The notes under the pieces: model-generated
Databases searched by the model: none
What the model was told of the DNA's origin: nothing
The model's input: the letters and a program-made list of their open reading frames with translations, nothing else
DNA from: Klebsiella pneumoniae
GTDB taxonomy: Bacteria; Pseudomonadota; Gammaproteobacteria; Ga0077536
Length of the DNA: 8,585 nucleotides
Direction: 5' to 3'
Assembly (NCBI GenBank): GCA_945873015.1
Contig: CAMCBY010000147.1
Location: forward strand, 1 to 8,585
Position numbers and translations under genes: made by a program
Shown here: piece by piece, positions 1-6,756 of the stretch
How positions within the stretch are numbered: the stretch's first letter is position 1
Layout of the letters: each line of letters opens with the position of its first letter

Positions 1-2
1 TG

Positions 3-965
3 GTCGGTGGCAGTGCAATGCGCGAAGCGCCGCTGGAACTTGCCGGCCGCATCGCCGCCGGCTGCAATGCGACTTTGTTATGCGAGACGTTTCCGGCGCG
101 GCTGCAACGGGGTGAGGGCCGCGTGCCGTTGGCGCGCATTCCGTATTTCGCCGAGCAGGCGATTGAATTCCTGAAAGAGTTCGAACAGATGATTCTGATC
201 GGCGCGCAGGAGCCGGTGGCATTCTTTGCCTACCCGGGGGTCGCAAGTCTGCTTGCGCCGCCCGAGTGCGCGATGCTGACGTTGGCAGGTGTGCACGACG
301 ATATTCCTGCCGCGCTCACCAGACTTGCCGCGCGTGTCAAAGCGCCGGCCGATTGTCCGCGCCAGCCGCGCATCAAACCCAAGCTCATCGGCAGCGAATT
401 AAATCCTGGCGCGATCGGCGATGTGATCAGCGCCGGTCTGCCGGACAACGCCATCGTGTCCGATGAAGGCATCACCTGCGGTCTCGAATTATTCCTGCGC
501 ACCCAGGGCGCGCCCGCCCATGACTGGCTCGCGATCACCGGCGGATCGATTGGCCAGGGACTGCCGGTCAGCTTCGGTGCTTCGATTGCCTGCCCTTCGC
601 GCAAGGTGGTGGCGTTTCAGGCCGACGGCAGTGCGATGTATACCGTGCAGTCGTTGTGGAGCATGGCGCGTGAACGCAGCGATGTGACCGTGGTGCTGCT
701 CAATAACAGCAGCTATGCAATTCTCAACGTCGAACTGGCGCGCTTGAAAGCCGGTGAACCGAACGCCAAGACTTTGTCGATGCTCGACCTCGCCAATCCA
801 GTCATCGACTGGGTGAGTATCGCGCGCGGCATGCAGGTCGATGCTTGTCAAGTCAACACCGTAGCCGAATTCGAAGCAGCGTTCGCGAACGCGATGGCAA
901 CGCCTGGGCCGCATCTGATCGAAGTGATGGTGGTGCAGAATCTCGGTGCAGGCATGAAGCGTTGA
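3..965 (+). CDS. Acetolactate synthase-like thiamine-diphosphate enzyme, C-terminal part (5' truncated)
   Basis: The frame is open through the left edge (VGGSA before the first Met at 18), so the true start lies outside the window. About 320 residues are visible. Related enzymes run to a little over 500 residues, so the N-terminal pyrimidine-binding domain is missing here. What remains is the central domain (VGGSAMREAPLELAGRIAA and the LCETFPARLQRG stretch) and the C-terminal diphosphate-binding domain. The cofactor motif is seen as ADG (Asp codon 624-626) followed 25 residues later by NN (702-707). The usual first Gly of GDG is Ala. The GGSIGQGLPVSFGA stretch just before it is also typical of the family. 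Such proteins are often labelled acetolactate synthase large subunit (IlvB-like), but this branch also resembles benzoylformate decarboxylase-type enzymes, and no small regulatory subunit gene follows. Substrate and pathway are therefore open. The ThDP-enzyme family assignment is firm. Confidence 0.88.
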   Translation, partial: VGGSAMREAPLELAGRIAAGCNATLLCETFPARLQRGEGRVPLARIPYFAEQAIEFLKEFEQMILIGAQEPVAFFAYPGVASLLAPPECAMLTLAGVHDDIPAALTRLAARVKAPADCPRQPRIKPKLIGSELNPGAIGDVISAGLPDNAIVSDEGITCGLELFLRTQGAPAHDWLAITGGSIGQGLPVSFGASIACPSRKVVAFQADGSAMYTVQSLWSMARERSDVTVVLLNNSSYAILNVELARLKAGEPNAKTLSMLDLANPVIDWVSIARGMQVDACQVNTVAEFEAAFANAMATPGPHLIEVMVVQNLGAGMKR

Positions 966-990
966 GGCCGACGTTCGCGTTGCGGGTTTG

Positions 991-1131
991 AATGCGCGAA
1001 TAAATCGCACCTACAAGGGTGATGAACGCGGGGGCTTGGCCGTTGTAGGTGCGAATTTATTCGCACATTCGTGCCCTATTTGGACTGATAGCTCTCGACA
1101 TTCAATGTGCGAATAAATTCGCATCTACACC
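991..1131. repeat. Three REP-like palindromic units in alternating orientation
   Basis: Three copies of a unit of about 28 bases lie at 991-1016 (+), 1042-1069 (-) and 1104-1131 (+). Each has the core GTGCGAATAAATTCGCAC or a close variant, flanked on one side by CTACAA or its complement. The second and third copies match at 26 of 28 positions after reverse complementing. The first has one base deleted in the core and one substitution. Each core is itself a short hairpin, and adjacent copies can also pair with each other. They lie between the 3' ends of two convergent genes, a usual place for REP-like elements, which can also act as weak terminators or mRNA stabilisers. No REP-associated transposase is in the window. 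Confidence 0.75.
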
Positions 1132-1134
1132 GGA

Positions 1135-1608
1135 TCAACTCGCGCCCTTCGCCTTCAGCCGCTCTAGTTGTTGTTCCATGATGCGGGCCTTGTCCGCGCC
1201 GCCGCCGAGGAACGCCGGTGCGGCGTGGTAATAACGCAGCAGATCTTCCACCGCGCCTTCGTCTTCGGGATCGAGACGCACTGCGAGTTCCAGGGCGCTG
1301 CAGGTCTTGCGTGCCAGATCCATCGCTGCCAGCCAGTTTGCGCGTTGCGCGAGGCGACCATAACTCTTGCCCAGCAGGTGTGCGCAGCGCGCGCAGTCCG
1401 GATGGGCCTTCAACAACGCATCAAGCATGCGTACCGCATCTTCGTAATGACGGGCGCGATAGGTCTTACGCGCGGCTTGATAGTCGTCGTCATAGGGCAC
1501 CGGCAAAGCCTCGGCACGGGCCTCGCCAAGCAGCATGAAGCAGAACAGCAGGAGCAGAATGCGCATCGCCGAAGTGGGATTGCGGGTCGCTATGAAGGGC
1601 TGCGGCAT
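1135..1608 (-). CDS. Small exported tetratricopeptide-repeat protein
   Basis: The protein has 157 residues from the start at 1608. It has a hydrophobic signal-like segment (MRILLLLFCFMLLGEARA) whose likely cleavage follows ARA, so it is probably periplasmic. The mature part carries helical TPR-like repeats: the first spans DYQAARKTYRARHYEDAVRMLDALL and the HLLGKSYGRLAQ helix, and a second is ALELAVRLDPEDEGAVEDLLRYY. It ends with the APAFLGGGADKA motif seen in a family of small proteobacterial TPR proteins of unknown function. TPRs mediate protein-protein contact, and no catalytic residues are visible. The start is uncertain: the Met at 1608 has a weak GAAG seven bases upstream, while the Met at 1566 gives a more compact signal peptide (143 residues) but has no ribosome-binding site. 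It diverges from the SnoaL-like gene and has no operon partner. Confidence 0.8.
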   Translation of the reverse strand: MPQPFIATRNPTSAMRILLLLFCFMLLGEARAEALPVPYDDDYQAARKTYRARHYEDAVRMLDALLKAHPDCARCAHLLGKSYGRLAQRANWLAAMDLARKTCSALELAVRLDPEDEGAVEDLLRYYHAAPAFLGGGADKARIMEQQLERLKAKGAS

Positions 1609-1718
1609 GTTAAGGCTTCAATTGCGCGATTGCGAGCCTGCGCGGCCCTGCTGCGGCTCTGGGCGGCGCGCGGGCGCGCTGGTATGGTGAGTCTTTCAAC
1701 CATGATGAGGGGAGAGAT

Positions 1719-2117
1719 ATGAGCGTCGAAGCGAATAAACAACTGGTACGCGATACCTGGGGCGCGGTGAGCCAGGGTGACGTCGAGGGTTTCATGTCCC
1801 GTCTCGCCGATGATGTGACCTGGACTTTTTTCGGTTCTCATCGTTTTGCCGGCACCTTTCGCGGCAAGGAAGAACTGGTAGCCAAATTATTTGCGCCACT
1901 CGGCGAAGTGCTGGCCGATGGCATCAAAGTGCACACCGATAGCCTGACGGCCGAAGGCGATCGTGTGGTGATGGAAGCGCGTGGCGAAGCGAGCACCAAG
2001 GACGGGCGCCCCTATAACAACAGTTATTGCATCGTCATCACAGTGCGTGACGGCAAGATAGCCGCAGTGCGTGAATATCTCGACGCCGAACTTGTCACCA
2101 GCGTGTTCGGCAAATAG
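1719..2117 (+). CDS. SnoaL-like / nuclear transport factor 2 family protein
   Basis: This 132-residue cytoplasmic protein matches the single-domain NTF2-like fold in length and pattern. An N-terminal helix pair (ANKQLVRDTWGAVSQGDVEGFMSRLADDVTW) is followed by the strand and turn FFGSHRFAGTFRGKEEL, then alternating strands ending RDGKIAAVREYLDAELVTSVFG. The GTFRGKEEL and REYLD segments are characteristic of SnoaL-like proteins related to ketosteroid isomerase. Members include small-molecule isomerases, cyclases and many proteins of unknown function. No substrate can be assigned here. A strong purine-rich ribosome-binding site (GAGGGGAG, 1707-1714) fixes the start. The gene appears monocistronic, with a hairpin just downstream. 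Confidence 0.85.
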   Translation: MSVEANKQLVRDTWGAVSQGDVEGFMSRLADDVTWTFFGSHRFAGTFRGKEELVAKLFAPLGEVLADGIKVHTDSLTAEGDRVVMEARGEASTKDGRPYNNSYCIVITVRDGKIAAVREYLDAELVTSVFGK

Positions 2118-2129
2118 CGCTCGGCGCGA

Positions 2130-2159
2130 CGCCGGGCGCAAACGCCCGGCGCCAGTTTT
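2130..2159 (+). terminator. Likely rho-independent terminator after the SnoaL-like gene
   Basis: A perfect 9-bp GC-rich stem (2130-2138 with 2143-2151) with a CAAA loop starts 12 bases after the stop codon. A short run of four T (2156-2159) follows after a small gap. The T tract is weak, so termination may be partial. A second, weaker hairpin (2162-2167 with 2172-2177) lies between it and the stop of the convergent LolA-like gene, and could serve that gene from the other strand. Confidence 0.55.
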
Positions 2160-2184
2160 GCGCCGCAAGGCTGCGGCCGGCGTT

Positions 2185-3042
2185 TCAATTTTCTCGCGGT
2201 AGCGTGCCCTGCTTGACGCGCTCAAGCTTGCTCCAGAATTCATGCTTAGGCAGATCGCCGAGCCTCGCCGGACTCAGAATTTTCTGGTCGAGTGGTTCGT
2301 GGACATAAGCGATCGCTTCCACTCGCCACGTGGCGACATCGCGCGATTGCACATCCTTGAGCTCAATCGCCATGAGCGTCGGCACGCCATCGACCAGTTG
2401 TGCGCGATAGTCGACCACCTTCCATAATTTTTCGGCGCGGTCGTAGTACTCACGCTTGACCGGCAGGCGCGTGTCGTCGGCTATCCAGGTCACCATGCGC
2501 GAGTAATAGCGGTCGATGATGGGGCGCGTTTCGACTTTCCACAGAGTCTGTTGCCCCCTGTGGTCGCTGCCGAGCAGCACCGGTGGCTGGGTGTCGCGGG
2601 CGGTGAAGCCGAGGTCTTCAAAATTGAAGCGCGTGCTCAAGAACTGACGGTCGGCTTCCAGCGGCGAATTTTCCACCGCACGCCTTTCTTCCGGAGCATA
2701 TAACCACAGGCCGAGATTCGGCTTGTGCGGGTGGGGTGCGGTGAGAATGCCGGCCCCTTTGGGTTCGGCCGGCGCCTCAAGACTGAATGCGGTGTGCGGG
2801 CCATCGTCGTCACGCAGGCGCAGTACCAGGGCATCCCAGGTTTTGCTGCCGCCGCCGGGCTGGTCGCTGTGCGCGGCGATGTGCACGCGACTGAGCTGTG
2901 CGGTGACGGGCACCAGAGCGCGCTGCATGTCTTGCAGCAAGCTTTGTGGGTCCGGGTCCTGCGCGACACTGACGCCGGCCAAGCCCGCCGTAGTGACGAA
3001 GGCCAACGCGGCGAGGGTCTGTTTGAGCCAATATCTGACCAT
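2185..3042 (-). CDS. Exported LolA-like outer-membrane lipoprotein-sorting domain protein
   Basis: The protein has 285 residues. The start at 3042 is chosen because GGAG sits seven bases upstream on the coding strand and a signal peptide follows at once (MVRYWLKQTLAALAFVTTAGLAGVSVA, likely cut before QDPDP). The frame extends to an upstream Met at 3111, but that adds 23 residues with no signal-like character. The mature part fits the LolA-like family often annotated outer membrane lipoprotein-sorting protein: GLWLYAPEERRAVE, then FLSTRFNFEDLGF, then WKVETRPIIDRYYSRMVTWIADDTRLPVKREYYD, then a late ELKDVQSRDVATWRVEAIAY strand pair. That order (a lipid-binding half-barrel with a substrate-modifying strand near YYSRMVTWI) is seen in periplasmic proteins coded near RND-type exporters. 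No exporter lies beside it here. Role inferred: periplasmic lipid or lipoprotein handling; not demonstrated. Confidence 0.78.
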   Translation of the reverse strand: MVRYWLKQTLAALAFVTTAGLAGVSVAQDPDPQSLLQDMQRALVPVTAQLSRVHIAAHSDQPGGGSKTWDALVLRLRDDDGPHTAFSLEAPAEPKGAGILTAPHPHKPNLGLWLYAPEERRAVENSPLEADRQFLSTRFNFEDLGFTARDTQPPVLLGSDHRGQQTLWKVETRPIIDRYYSRMVTWIADDTRLPVKREYYDRAEKLWKVVDYRAQLVDGVPTLMAIELKDVQSRDVATWRVEAIAYVHEPLDQKILSPARLGDLPKHEFWSKLERVKQGTLPREN

Positions 3043-3210
3043 GTGCTTACTCCAAAAAATGCTGCTGCGCGATGCGACTGGCGTTAAAAAATCGAGTTCC
3101 TGTTGATTCACTTTCAGTCATCCTGCCGTGAGTCGTCGCGCGAGGGGTGTGCAACCCGCGCCCGTTCCAGAGCCATCCAGCACAGGCCTCGACCGACCGA
3201 TTTGGGCTAC

Positions 3211-3270
3211 GCTTCATTCCGGTGCGTCATTTTCGCTCAGTGTGAGCCGATTGATGCCCTGATGTGGTGC
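3211..3270 (+). promoter_or_regulatory. Two weak NtrC-like enhancer sites upstream of glnK
   Basis: The NtrC consensus is GCACC, five bases, GGTGC. Two positions keep a perfect right half and a degenerate left half (3 of 5): 3211-3225 (GCTTC, then GGTGC) and 3256-3270 (GCCCT, then GGTGC). Their centres are about 45 bp apart and lie about 140 and 100 bp upstream of the predicted sigma-54 start, a usual distance for NtrC sites. The half-site match alone is weak. The placement is what makes them worth noting. Confidence 0.25.
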
Positions 3271-3302
3271 GTCAGTGTGACCGACCCGCCGAACTGTTTC
3301 CT

Positions 3303-3315
3303 TAAGTAGTTGATC
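3303..3315 (-). promoter_or_regulatory. IHF-like binding site before the glnK promoter
   Basis: On the minus strand the site reads GATCAACTACTTA. This matches the IHF consensus WATCAANNNNTTR at every fixed position except the first. It lies between the NtrC-like sites and the sigma-54 promoter, where a DNA bend would bring the activator to the polymerase. Confidence 0.35.
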
Positions 3316-3333
3316 AATAGGTGCGAATGCGCT

Positions 3334-3349
3334 TGGCATACATGCTGCA
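3334..3349 (+). promoter_or_regulatory. Sigma-54 (-24/-12) promoter of glnK-amtB
   Basis: The sequence TGGCATACATGCTGCA matches the sigma-54 consensus TGGCACN5TTGCA. It keeps the invariant GG at 3335-3336 and GC at 3347-3348 at the correct 12-base offset. It differs at the last base of TGGCAC and the first base of TTGCA. The expected start of transcription is near 3360, giving a leader of about 36 bases before glnK. Sigma-54 control of glnK-amtB under nitrogen limitation is well established in proteobacteria. Confidence 0.82.
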
Positions 3350-3395
3350 ATCGCCGCTGTGAATAACGCCAGCGCTCACCAAAGGAGTTCAGTGC

Positions 3396-3734
3396 ATGAA
3401 ACTCATCACCGCCGTCATCAAGCCTTTCAAGCTCGATGAAGTTCGCCTCGCCCTCGCCGACGTCGGTGTACAGGGTCTGACCGTCACCGAGGTCAAGGGC
3501 TTTGGTCGCCAGCGCGGCCACACCGAGCTCTATCGAGGCGCCGAATATCAGGTCGACTTCCTGCCCAAGGTCAAACTCGAGATTGCTCTCGATGATGCCC
3601 AGGTCAGTCGCGCCATTGACGCGATCTGCAAGGTCGCGCGCACCGGCAAGATTGGCGATGGCAAGTTGTTTGTCACCGATCTCAGCCAGGCCATACGCAT
3701 TCGCACCGGTGAGTCCGGCGCGGACGCGTTGTGA
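3396..3734 (+). CDS. glnK: PII nitrogen regulatory protein GlnK
   Basis: This is a complete 112-residue PII protein, the standard length. PII trimers sense ATP, ADP and 2-oxoglutarate. The GlnK form docks on AmtB to block ammonium entry when nitrogen is sufficient. Visible hallmarks are the KPFKLDEVR N-terminus, the T-loop (about 37-55) with Gln39, the uridylylation motif YRGAEY placing the modified Tyr at 51, and Lys58. The B-loop is TGKIGDGK at 83-90, and the C-terminal Arg101 and Arg103 contact nucleotide phosphates. Tyr51 implies control by the GlnD uridylyltransferase (inferred; GlnD is not in the window). A strong AAAGGAG (3381-3387) sits eight bases before the start. It heads an operon with amtB, 47 bases downstream, behind a sigma-54 promoter. 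GlnB and GlnK are hard to tell apart by sequence, and the amtB linkage is the reason for calling it GlnK. Confidence 0.96.
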   Translation: MKLITAVIKPFKLDEVRLALADVGVQGLTVTEVKGFGRQRGHTELYRGAEYQVDFLPKVKLEIALDDAQVSRAIDAICKVARTGKIGDGKLFVTDLSQAIRIRTGESGADAL

Positions 3735-3781
3735 GCTTCGTTTCCCGGTCTTCCTTCATCGTTTAAACAAGTGGAATCGTC

Positions 3782-5260
3782 ATGAACCGCAACAATAACC
3801 CTGCTTTGCTCCTCGGGAAGCGTGAGCTCGGCCATGGCCGCACCCTGGTGTCGCTTCTGGTCATGCTCGCGTTCTTGTTTCTGCCATTTATCGCCGGTGC
3901 GCAAGATGCGGCTGCTGCCGCACCACCGCCGCCGGTGCCGAACAAGGGCGACGTCGCCTGGATGCTGGTTTCGACCTTGCTCGTGATCATGATGGCCGTG
4001 CCCGGCCTGGCATTGTTCTACGGCGGTCTGGTCCGGTCGAAGAATATACTTTCTGTGCTGATGCAGGTGATGGTCGGCTTTTCGCTGCTGGTGGTGTTGT
4101 GGTGCCTGTATGGCTACTCAATCGCCTTCACCGAAGGTAATGCTTACGTTGGCGGTCTTTCGCGCTTGTTCTTGAACGGCGTATTCGACCCCGCGACGGG
4201 CGCCTTCGCCAACGCGGCTACTTTCAGCAAGGGTGTGGTGATTCCGGAAATCGTGTTCGTTGCCTTCCAGGGCACGTTCGCTGCCATCACCGTGTGCCTC
4301 ATCGTCGGCGCCTTCGCCGAGCGTATGAAGTTCTCGGCGACGCTGATCTTCATGGTGATCTGGTTCACGATTGGCTACCTGCCGATAGCACACATGGTGT
4401 GGTACTGGATGGGGCCCGATGCCTATACCGCGGCAGACGTGGTCGCCGATATGAACTCCAAGGCCGGCCTTATCTGGCAGATGGGCGCACTCGACTTTGC
4501 CGGTGGCACGGTGGTGCACATCAATGCCGGCGTGGCGGGTCTCATCGGTGCCATCATGGTGGGCAAACGCCTTGGTTACGGCAAAGAACAGATGCCGCCC
4601 CACAATCTGGTGCTGACCATGATTGGCGCCTCGTTGCTGTGGGTTGGCTGGTTCGGTTTCAACGCGGGTTCCGCGCTGGAGTCCGGCAACTTCGCCGCCC
4701 TGGCCTTCCTCAATACTTTCTCGGCAACGGCTGCGGCCTGCGTGAGCTGGACCTTGGTGGAATGGGCGCTGCGCAAGCATCCCTCGATGCTGGGTGCGGC
4801 TTCTGGCGCAGTGGCGGGTCTGGTCGCCATCACCCCGGCCTGCGGTAACGTCGGCCTCATGGGCGCCATCATCATCGGCTTGCTGGCTGGTGTGGTGTGT
4901 TTCTGGGGTGTGACCGGGCTGAAGAAGCTGATTGGTGCAGACGATGCGCTCGACGTGTTCGGCGTGCACGGTCTGGGCGGTATCCTCGGTGCGTTGTTGA
5001 CCGGTGTGTTCAACAATCAGGCGCTGGGCGGTCCCGGTCTGGTCACCGATTGGGTGACGGCAACGGTCGGCTCCAACCCGATCATGGCGCAGGTCATGAT
5101 TCAGGCTAAGGCTGTGCTGATTACGGTGGTATGGACTGCCGTCGCATCCTTCATCGCCTTCAAGGTGGCGGATCTGCTGGTCGGTCTGCGTGTACCGGAA
5201 GACGAAGAACGCGAAGGTCTGGATACCACCAGCCACGGCGAGCGCGCTTACAGCGCCTGA
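3782..5260 (+). CDS. amtB: Ammonium transporter AmtB
   Basis: The 492-residue inner-membrane Amt/Rh-family channel forms a trimer and conducts ammonium into the cell. Residues 21-40 (TLVSLLVMLAFLFLPFIAGA) form a cleavable signal peptide, as in E. coli AmtB. An Ala/Pro-rich stretch follows, then about eleven membrane segments. Residues matching the E. coli pore are present by alignment of motifs: the Phe gate at 162 and 166 (AFQGTF), Trp207 (AHMVW), Asp238 (LDFAGGTVVH), the twin histidines His246 and His396 (DVFGVHGLGG), and Phe293/Ser297 (FGFNAGS). Between Trp207 and Asp238 there is a loop about 19 residues longer than in E. coli, as in many non-enteric AmtB proteins. The cytoplasmic tail RVPEDEEREGLDTTSHGERAYSA is the conserved end. 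It is the second gene of the glnK operon and is followed by a strong terminator. The ribosome-binding site is weak (TGGA). Confidence 0.97.
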   Translation: MNRNNNPALLLGKRELGHGRTLVSLLVMLAFLFLPFIAGAQDAAAAAPPPPVPNKGDVAWMLVSTLLVIMMAVPGLALFYGGLVRSKNILSVLMQVMVGFSLLVVLWCLYGYSIAFTEGNAYVGGLSRLFLNGVFDPATGAFANAATFSKGVVIPEIVFVAFQGTFAAITVCLIVGAFAERMKFSATLIFMVIWFTIGYLPIAHMVWYWMGPDAYTAADVVADMNSKAGLIWQMGALDFAGGTVVHINAGVAGLIGAIMVGKRLGYGKEQMPPHNLVLTMIGASLLWVGWFGFNAGSALESGNFAALAFLNTFSATAAACVSWTLVEWALRKHPSMLGAASGAVAGLVAITPACGNVGLMGAIIIGLLAGVVCFWGVTGLKKLIGADDALDVFGVHGLGGILGALLTGVFNNQALGGPGLVTDWVTATVGSNPIMAQVMIQAKAVLITVVWTAVASFIAFKVADLLVGLRVPEDEEREGLDTTSHGERAYSA

Positions 5261-5273
5261 GTCTTTCGCTGAC

Positions 5274-5308
5274 AACGGGCGCCTCGCGAGGGGCGCCCGT
5301 TTTTTTTT
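5274..5308 (+). terminator. Strong rho-independent terminator of glnK-amtB
   Basis: A 12-bp stem (5274-5285 with 5290-5301, one G-T wobble) has a GCGA tetraloop and runs into nine consecutive T (5300-5308). It starts 13 bases after the amtB stop. This is a textbook intrinsic terminator and bounds the operon. Confidence 0.95.
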
Positions 5309-5372
5309 GGCTGTGAGAAAGCGGCCCGAATCGAGTCGCAGTGCTGCCCTCATTCCCCTCCTGCACCATTTT

Positions 5373-5415
5373 CGCTCACGAAATATCCTTAGCGACTTTT
5401 CGTATTTGGCGAGCG
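5373..5415. promoter_or_regulatory. Imperfect inverted repeat before the DszC-like gene
   Basis: Arms at 5373-5385 (CGCTCACGAAATA) and 5403-5415 (TATTTGGCGAGCG) pair at 11 of 13 positions around a 17-base spacer. The repeat ends 69 bases upstream of the next gene and is separate from the amtB terminator. It has no T run, so it is more likely an operator or a leader hairpin than a terminator. No clear sigma-70 promoter was recognised beside it. Confidence 0.3.
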
Positions 5416-5484
5416 TGAGTCCCGCCTTTAGTCTGCGCCGTTGCGTTTCAACTTCCCCCATTCACTCCAGCGAGTAACTCACCG

Positions 5485-6744
5485 ATGAGCAGTCAGGTTG
5501 TCGAATTATCCTCTTCCGCGCCCAACCGCACTGCTGTGCGCTTCGGCACGCCGGCCCTGCGCGAAGTGCTGGAGGCGATCCGTGACAGCGCTGCGGCCGC
5601 CAAACGCGAAGGCCGCTCGCTGCATTCGACCATTGACCTGGTGCGCGCTTCGCGCCTCGGCGCTTTGCGTGTGCCGGTCGCGGAGGGCGGCGGTGGCGCG
5701 AGCGTCAGGGAATACTTCGCGATGCTCATGGACCTTGCCGAAGCGGATGCCGATGTCGCGCACATCCTGCGTGCCCATTACTGGTTTGTGGAGGACCGCT
5801 TGCGCTCGCAGAACAAAGACGAACGCGCGCGCTGGTTGGCCAAGGTGGTGAATGGCGAGATCTTCGGCAATGCGATGTCGGAGATCGGCGGTGGCGCCGC
5901 CGTCGGCAGTTGGCTGTTCAATACCACCTTGACCCCGAACGAACGCGGCTATGTGCTCAATGGCACCAAGTACTACTGCACCGGCAGCCTCTATGCCGAT
6001 TGGGTCAATGTGTTCGCCTGCAATGCCGACGGTGCGGTGGTGTCGGCGGTGATTCCGGTCGGGCGTGAAGGTTTTGTGCTGGTCGATGACTGGGACGGCA
6101 TCGGTCAGCGTCTGACCGGCAGTGGCACTGGCACCTTGAACAAGGTGCAGGTGTGGCCGGAAGAAGTGCTCGCGGCTGCTGTTGAAAGCACCGACGCAGC
6201 CTCCTTGAGTGATCCGGCCGAGCCCTATCTGGCCGGGCAAATCTGTCAGTTGATATTGACCGCCATCATCGCCGGCATTTTGCGCAATGTGGTCAGTGAC
6301 GCGATACGCCTGGTGCGTGGTCGCGGACGCACCTATGCCCACGCAGCGGGCGACACGCCGGCCGCCGATCCTTTGCTGCAGCAGGTCGTTGGCCAACTCG
6401 CCAGTCAGGCCCTGGCTTGTGAGGCTTTGGTGCTGGCCGCCGCCGAGGCGCAGGAAGCCGCTTTTAATCTTGCTGCGCAAGGGCCCGCCGATTTTGCTCT
6501 CGCCCATCGCGGTTCGCTGCTCGCGGCGCAGGCCAAGGTGGTGGTCGATGAACTGGCGTCGCGTGCCGCCTCGCAGTTGTTCGATGTTGGTGGTTCGTCG
6601 GCCATTAAACAGAGCGCAGATCTTGATCGCCACTGGCGCAACATACGCACGCTCGCCTCGCATAACCCGGTGTTGTACAAGGCGCGAGCCATTGGTGATT
6701 ACCTCATCAACGGCACTTCGTTACCGTCCAACGGGTTTTTTTGA
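5485..6744 (+). CDS. DszC/SfnB-like flavoprotein (acyl-CoA dehydrogenase fold)
   Basis: The 419-residue protein has the three-part acyl-CoA dehydrogenase fold. A helical N-terminal domain spans about 20-125. A beta domain (about 126-235) holds FGNAMSEIGGG and YYCTGSLYADWV. A C-terminal four-helix domain (about 245-419) ends with FDVGGSSA, HWRNIRTLASHNPVLYKARAIGDYLINGT and FF. That C-terminal signature and the CTGSLYADW segment are typical of the branch holding DszC (dibenzothiophene monooxygenase) and SfnB (dimethylsulfone-linked), not of true fatty-acid acyl-CoA dehydrogenases. Known members use reduced FMN from a partner reductase to oxygenate sulfur or related compounds. No reductase, sulfonate transporter or other sulfur gene is next to it, so substrate is unassigned. 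The start at 5485 lacks a strong ribosome-binding site. It has its own unit, isolated from amtB by a terminator. Confidence 0.85.
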   Translation: MSSQVVELSSSAPNRTAVRFGTPALREVLEAIRDSAAAAKREGRSLHSTIDLVRASRLGALRVPVAEGGGGASVREYFAMLMDLAEADADVAHILRAHYWFVEDRLRSQNKDERARWLAKVVNGEIFGNAMSEIGGGAAVGSWLFNTTLTPNERGYVLNGTKYYCTGSLYADWVNVFACNADGAVVSAVIPVGREGFVLVDDWDGIGQRLTGSGTGTLNKVQVWPEEVLAAAVESTDAASLSDPAEPYLAGQICQLILTAIIAGILRNVVSDAIRLVRGRGRTYAHAAGDTPAADPLLQQVVGQLASQALACEALVLAAAEAQEAAFNLAAQGPADFALAHRGSLLAAQAKVVVDELASRAASQLFDVGGSSAIKQSADLDRHWRNIRTLASHNPVLYKARAIGDYLINGTSLPSNGFF

Positions 6745-6756
6745 GCACGTGACTGC

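Larger units (their letters stand above)
3043..3395. other. Divergent intergenic region holding the glnK control elements
   Basis: This stretch of about 350 bases separates the LolA-like gene (leftward) from glnK (rightward). The right half carries the sigma-54 promoter, an IHF-like site and weak NtrC-like sites, listed separately. In the left half (3043-3210) I see only the ribosome-binding site of the LolA-like gene at about 3050-3053 and no convincing sigma-70 promoter. No coding frame in the interval looks real. Confidence 0.6.

Noticed and set aside
489..1010. Minus-strand frame of 173 codons opposite the ThDP enzyme
   Set aside because: It overlaps the conserved cofactor-binding domain and ends inside it, and its sequence is low in hydrophobic pattern.
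3043..3111. N-terminal extension of the LolA-like protein to the Met at 3111
   Set aside because: The internal start at 3042 has GGAG at the right distance and is directly followed by a signal peptide, which the extension would bury.
3321..3333. GTGCGAAT before the sigma-54 promoter as another REP-like unit
   Set aside because: Only eight bases match and there is no palindromic partner or CTACAA flank, so it is probably chance.
4118..5461. Long open frame on the minus strand opposite amtB (447 codons)
   Set aside because: It is antisense to a fully conserved amtB, reads across the terminator, and its translation is His/Arg/Gln-rich with no family resemblance. It is a product of GC-rich codon structure.
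5506..6663. Long open frame on the minus strand opposite the DszC-like gene (385 codons)
   Set aside because: The sense strand encodes a recognisable protein throughout. The antisense translation shows no motif and starts without a ribosome-binding site.
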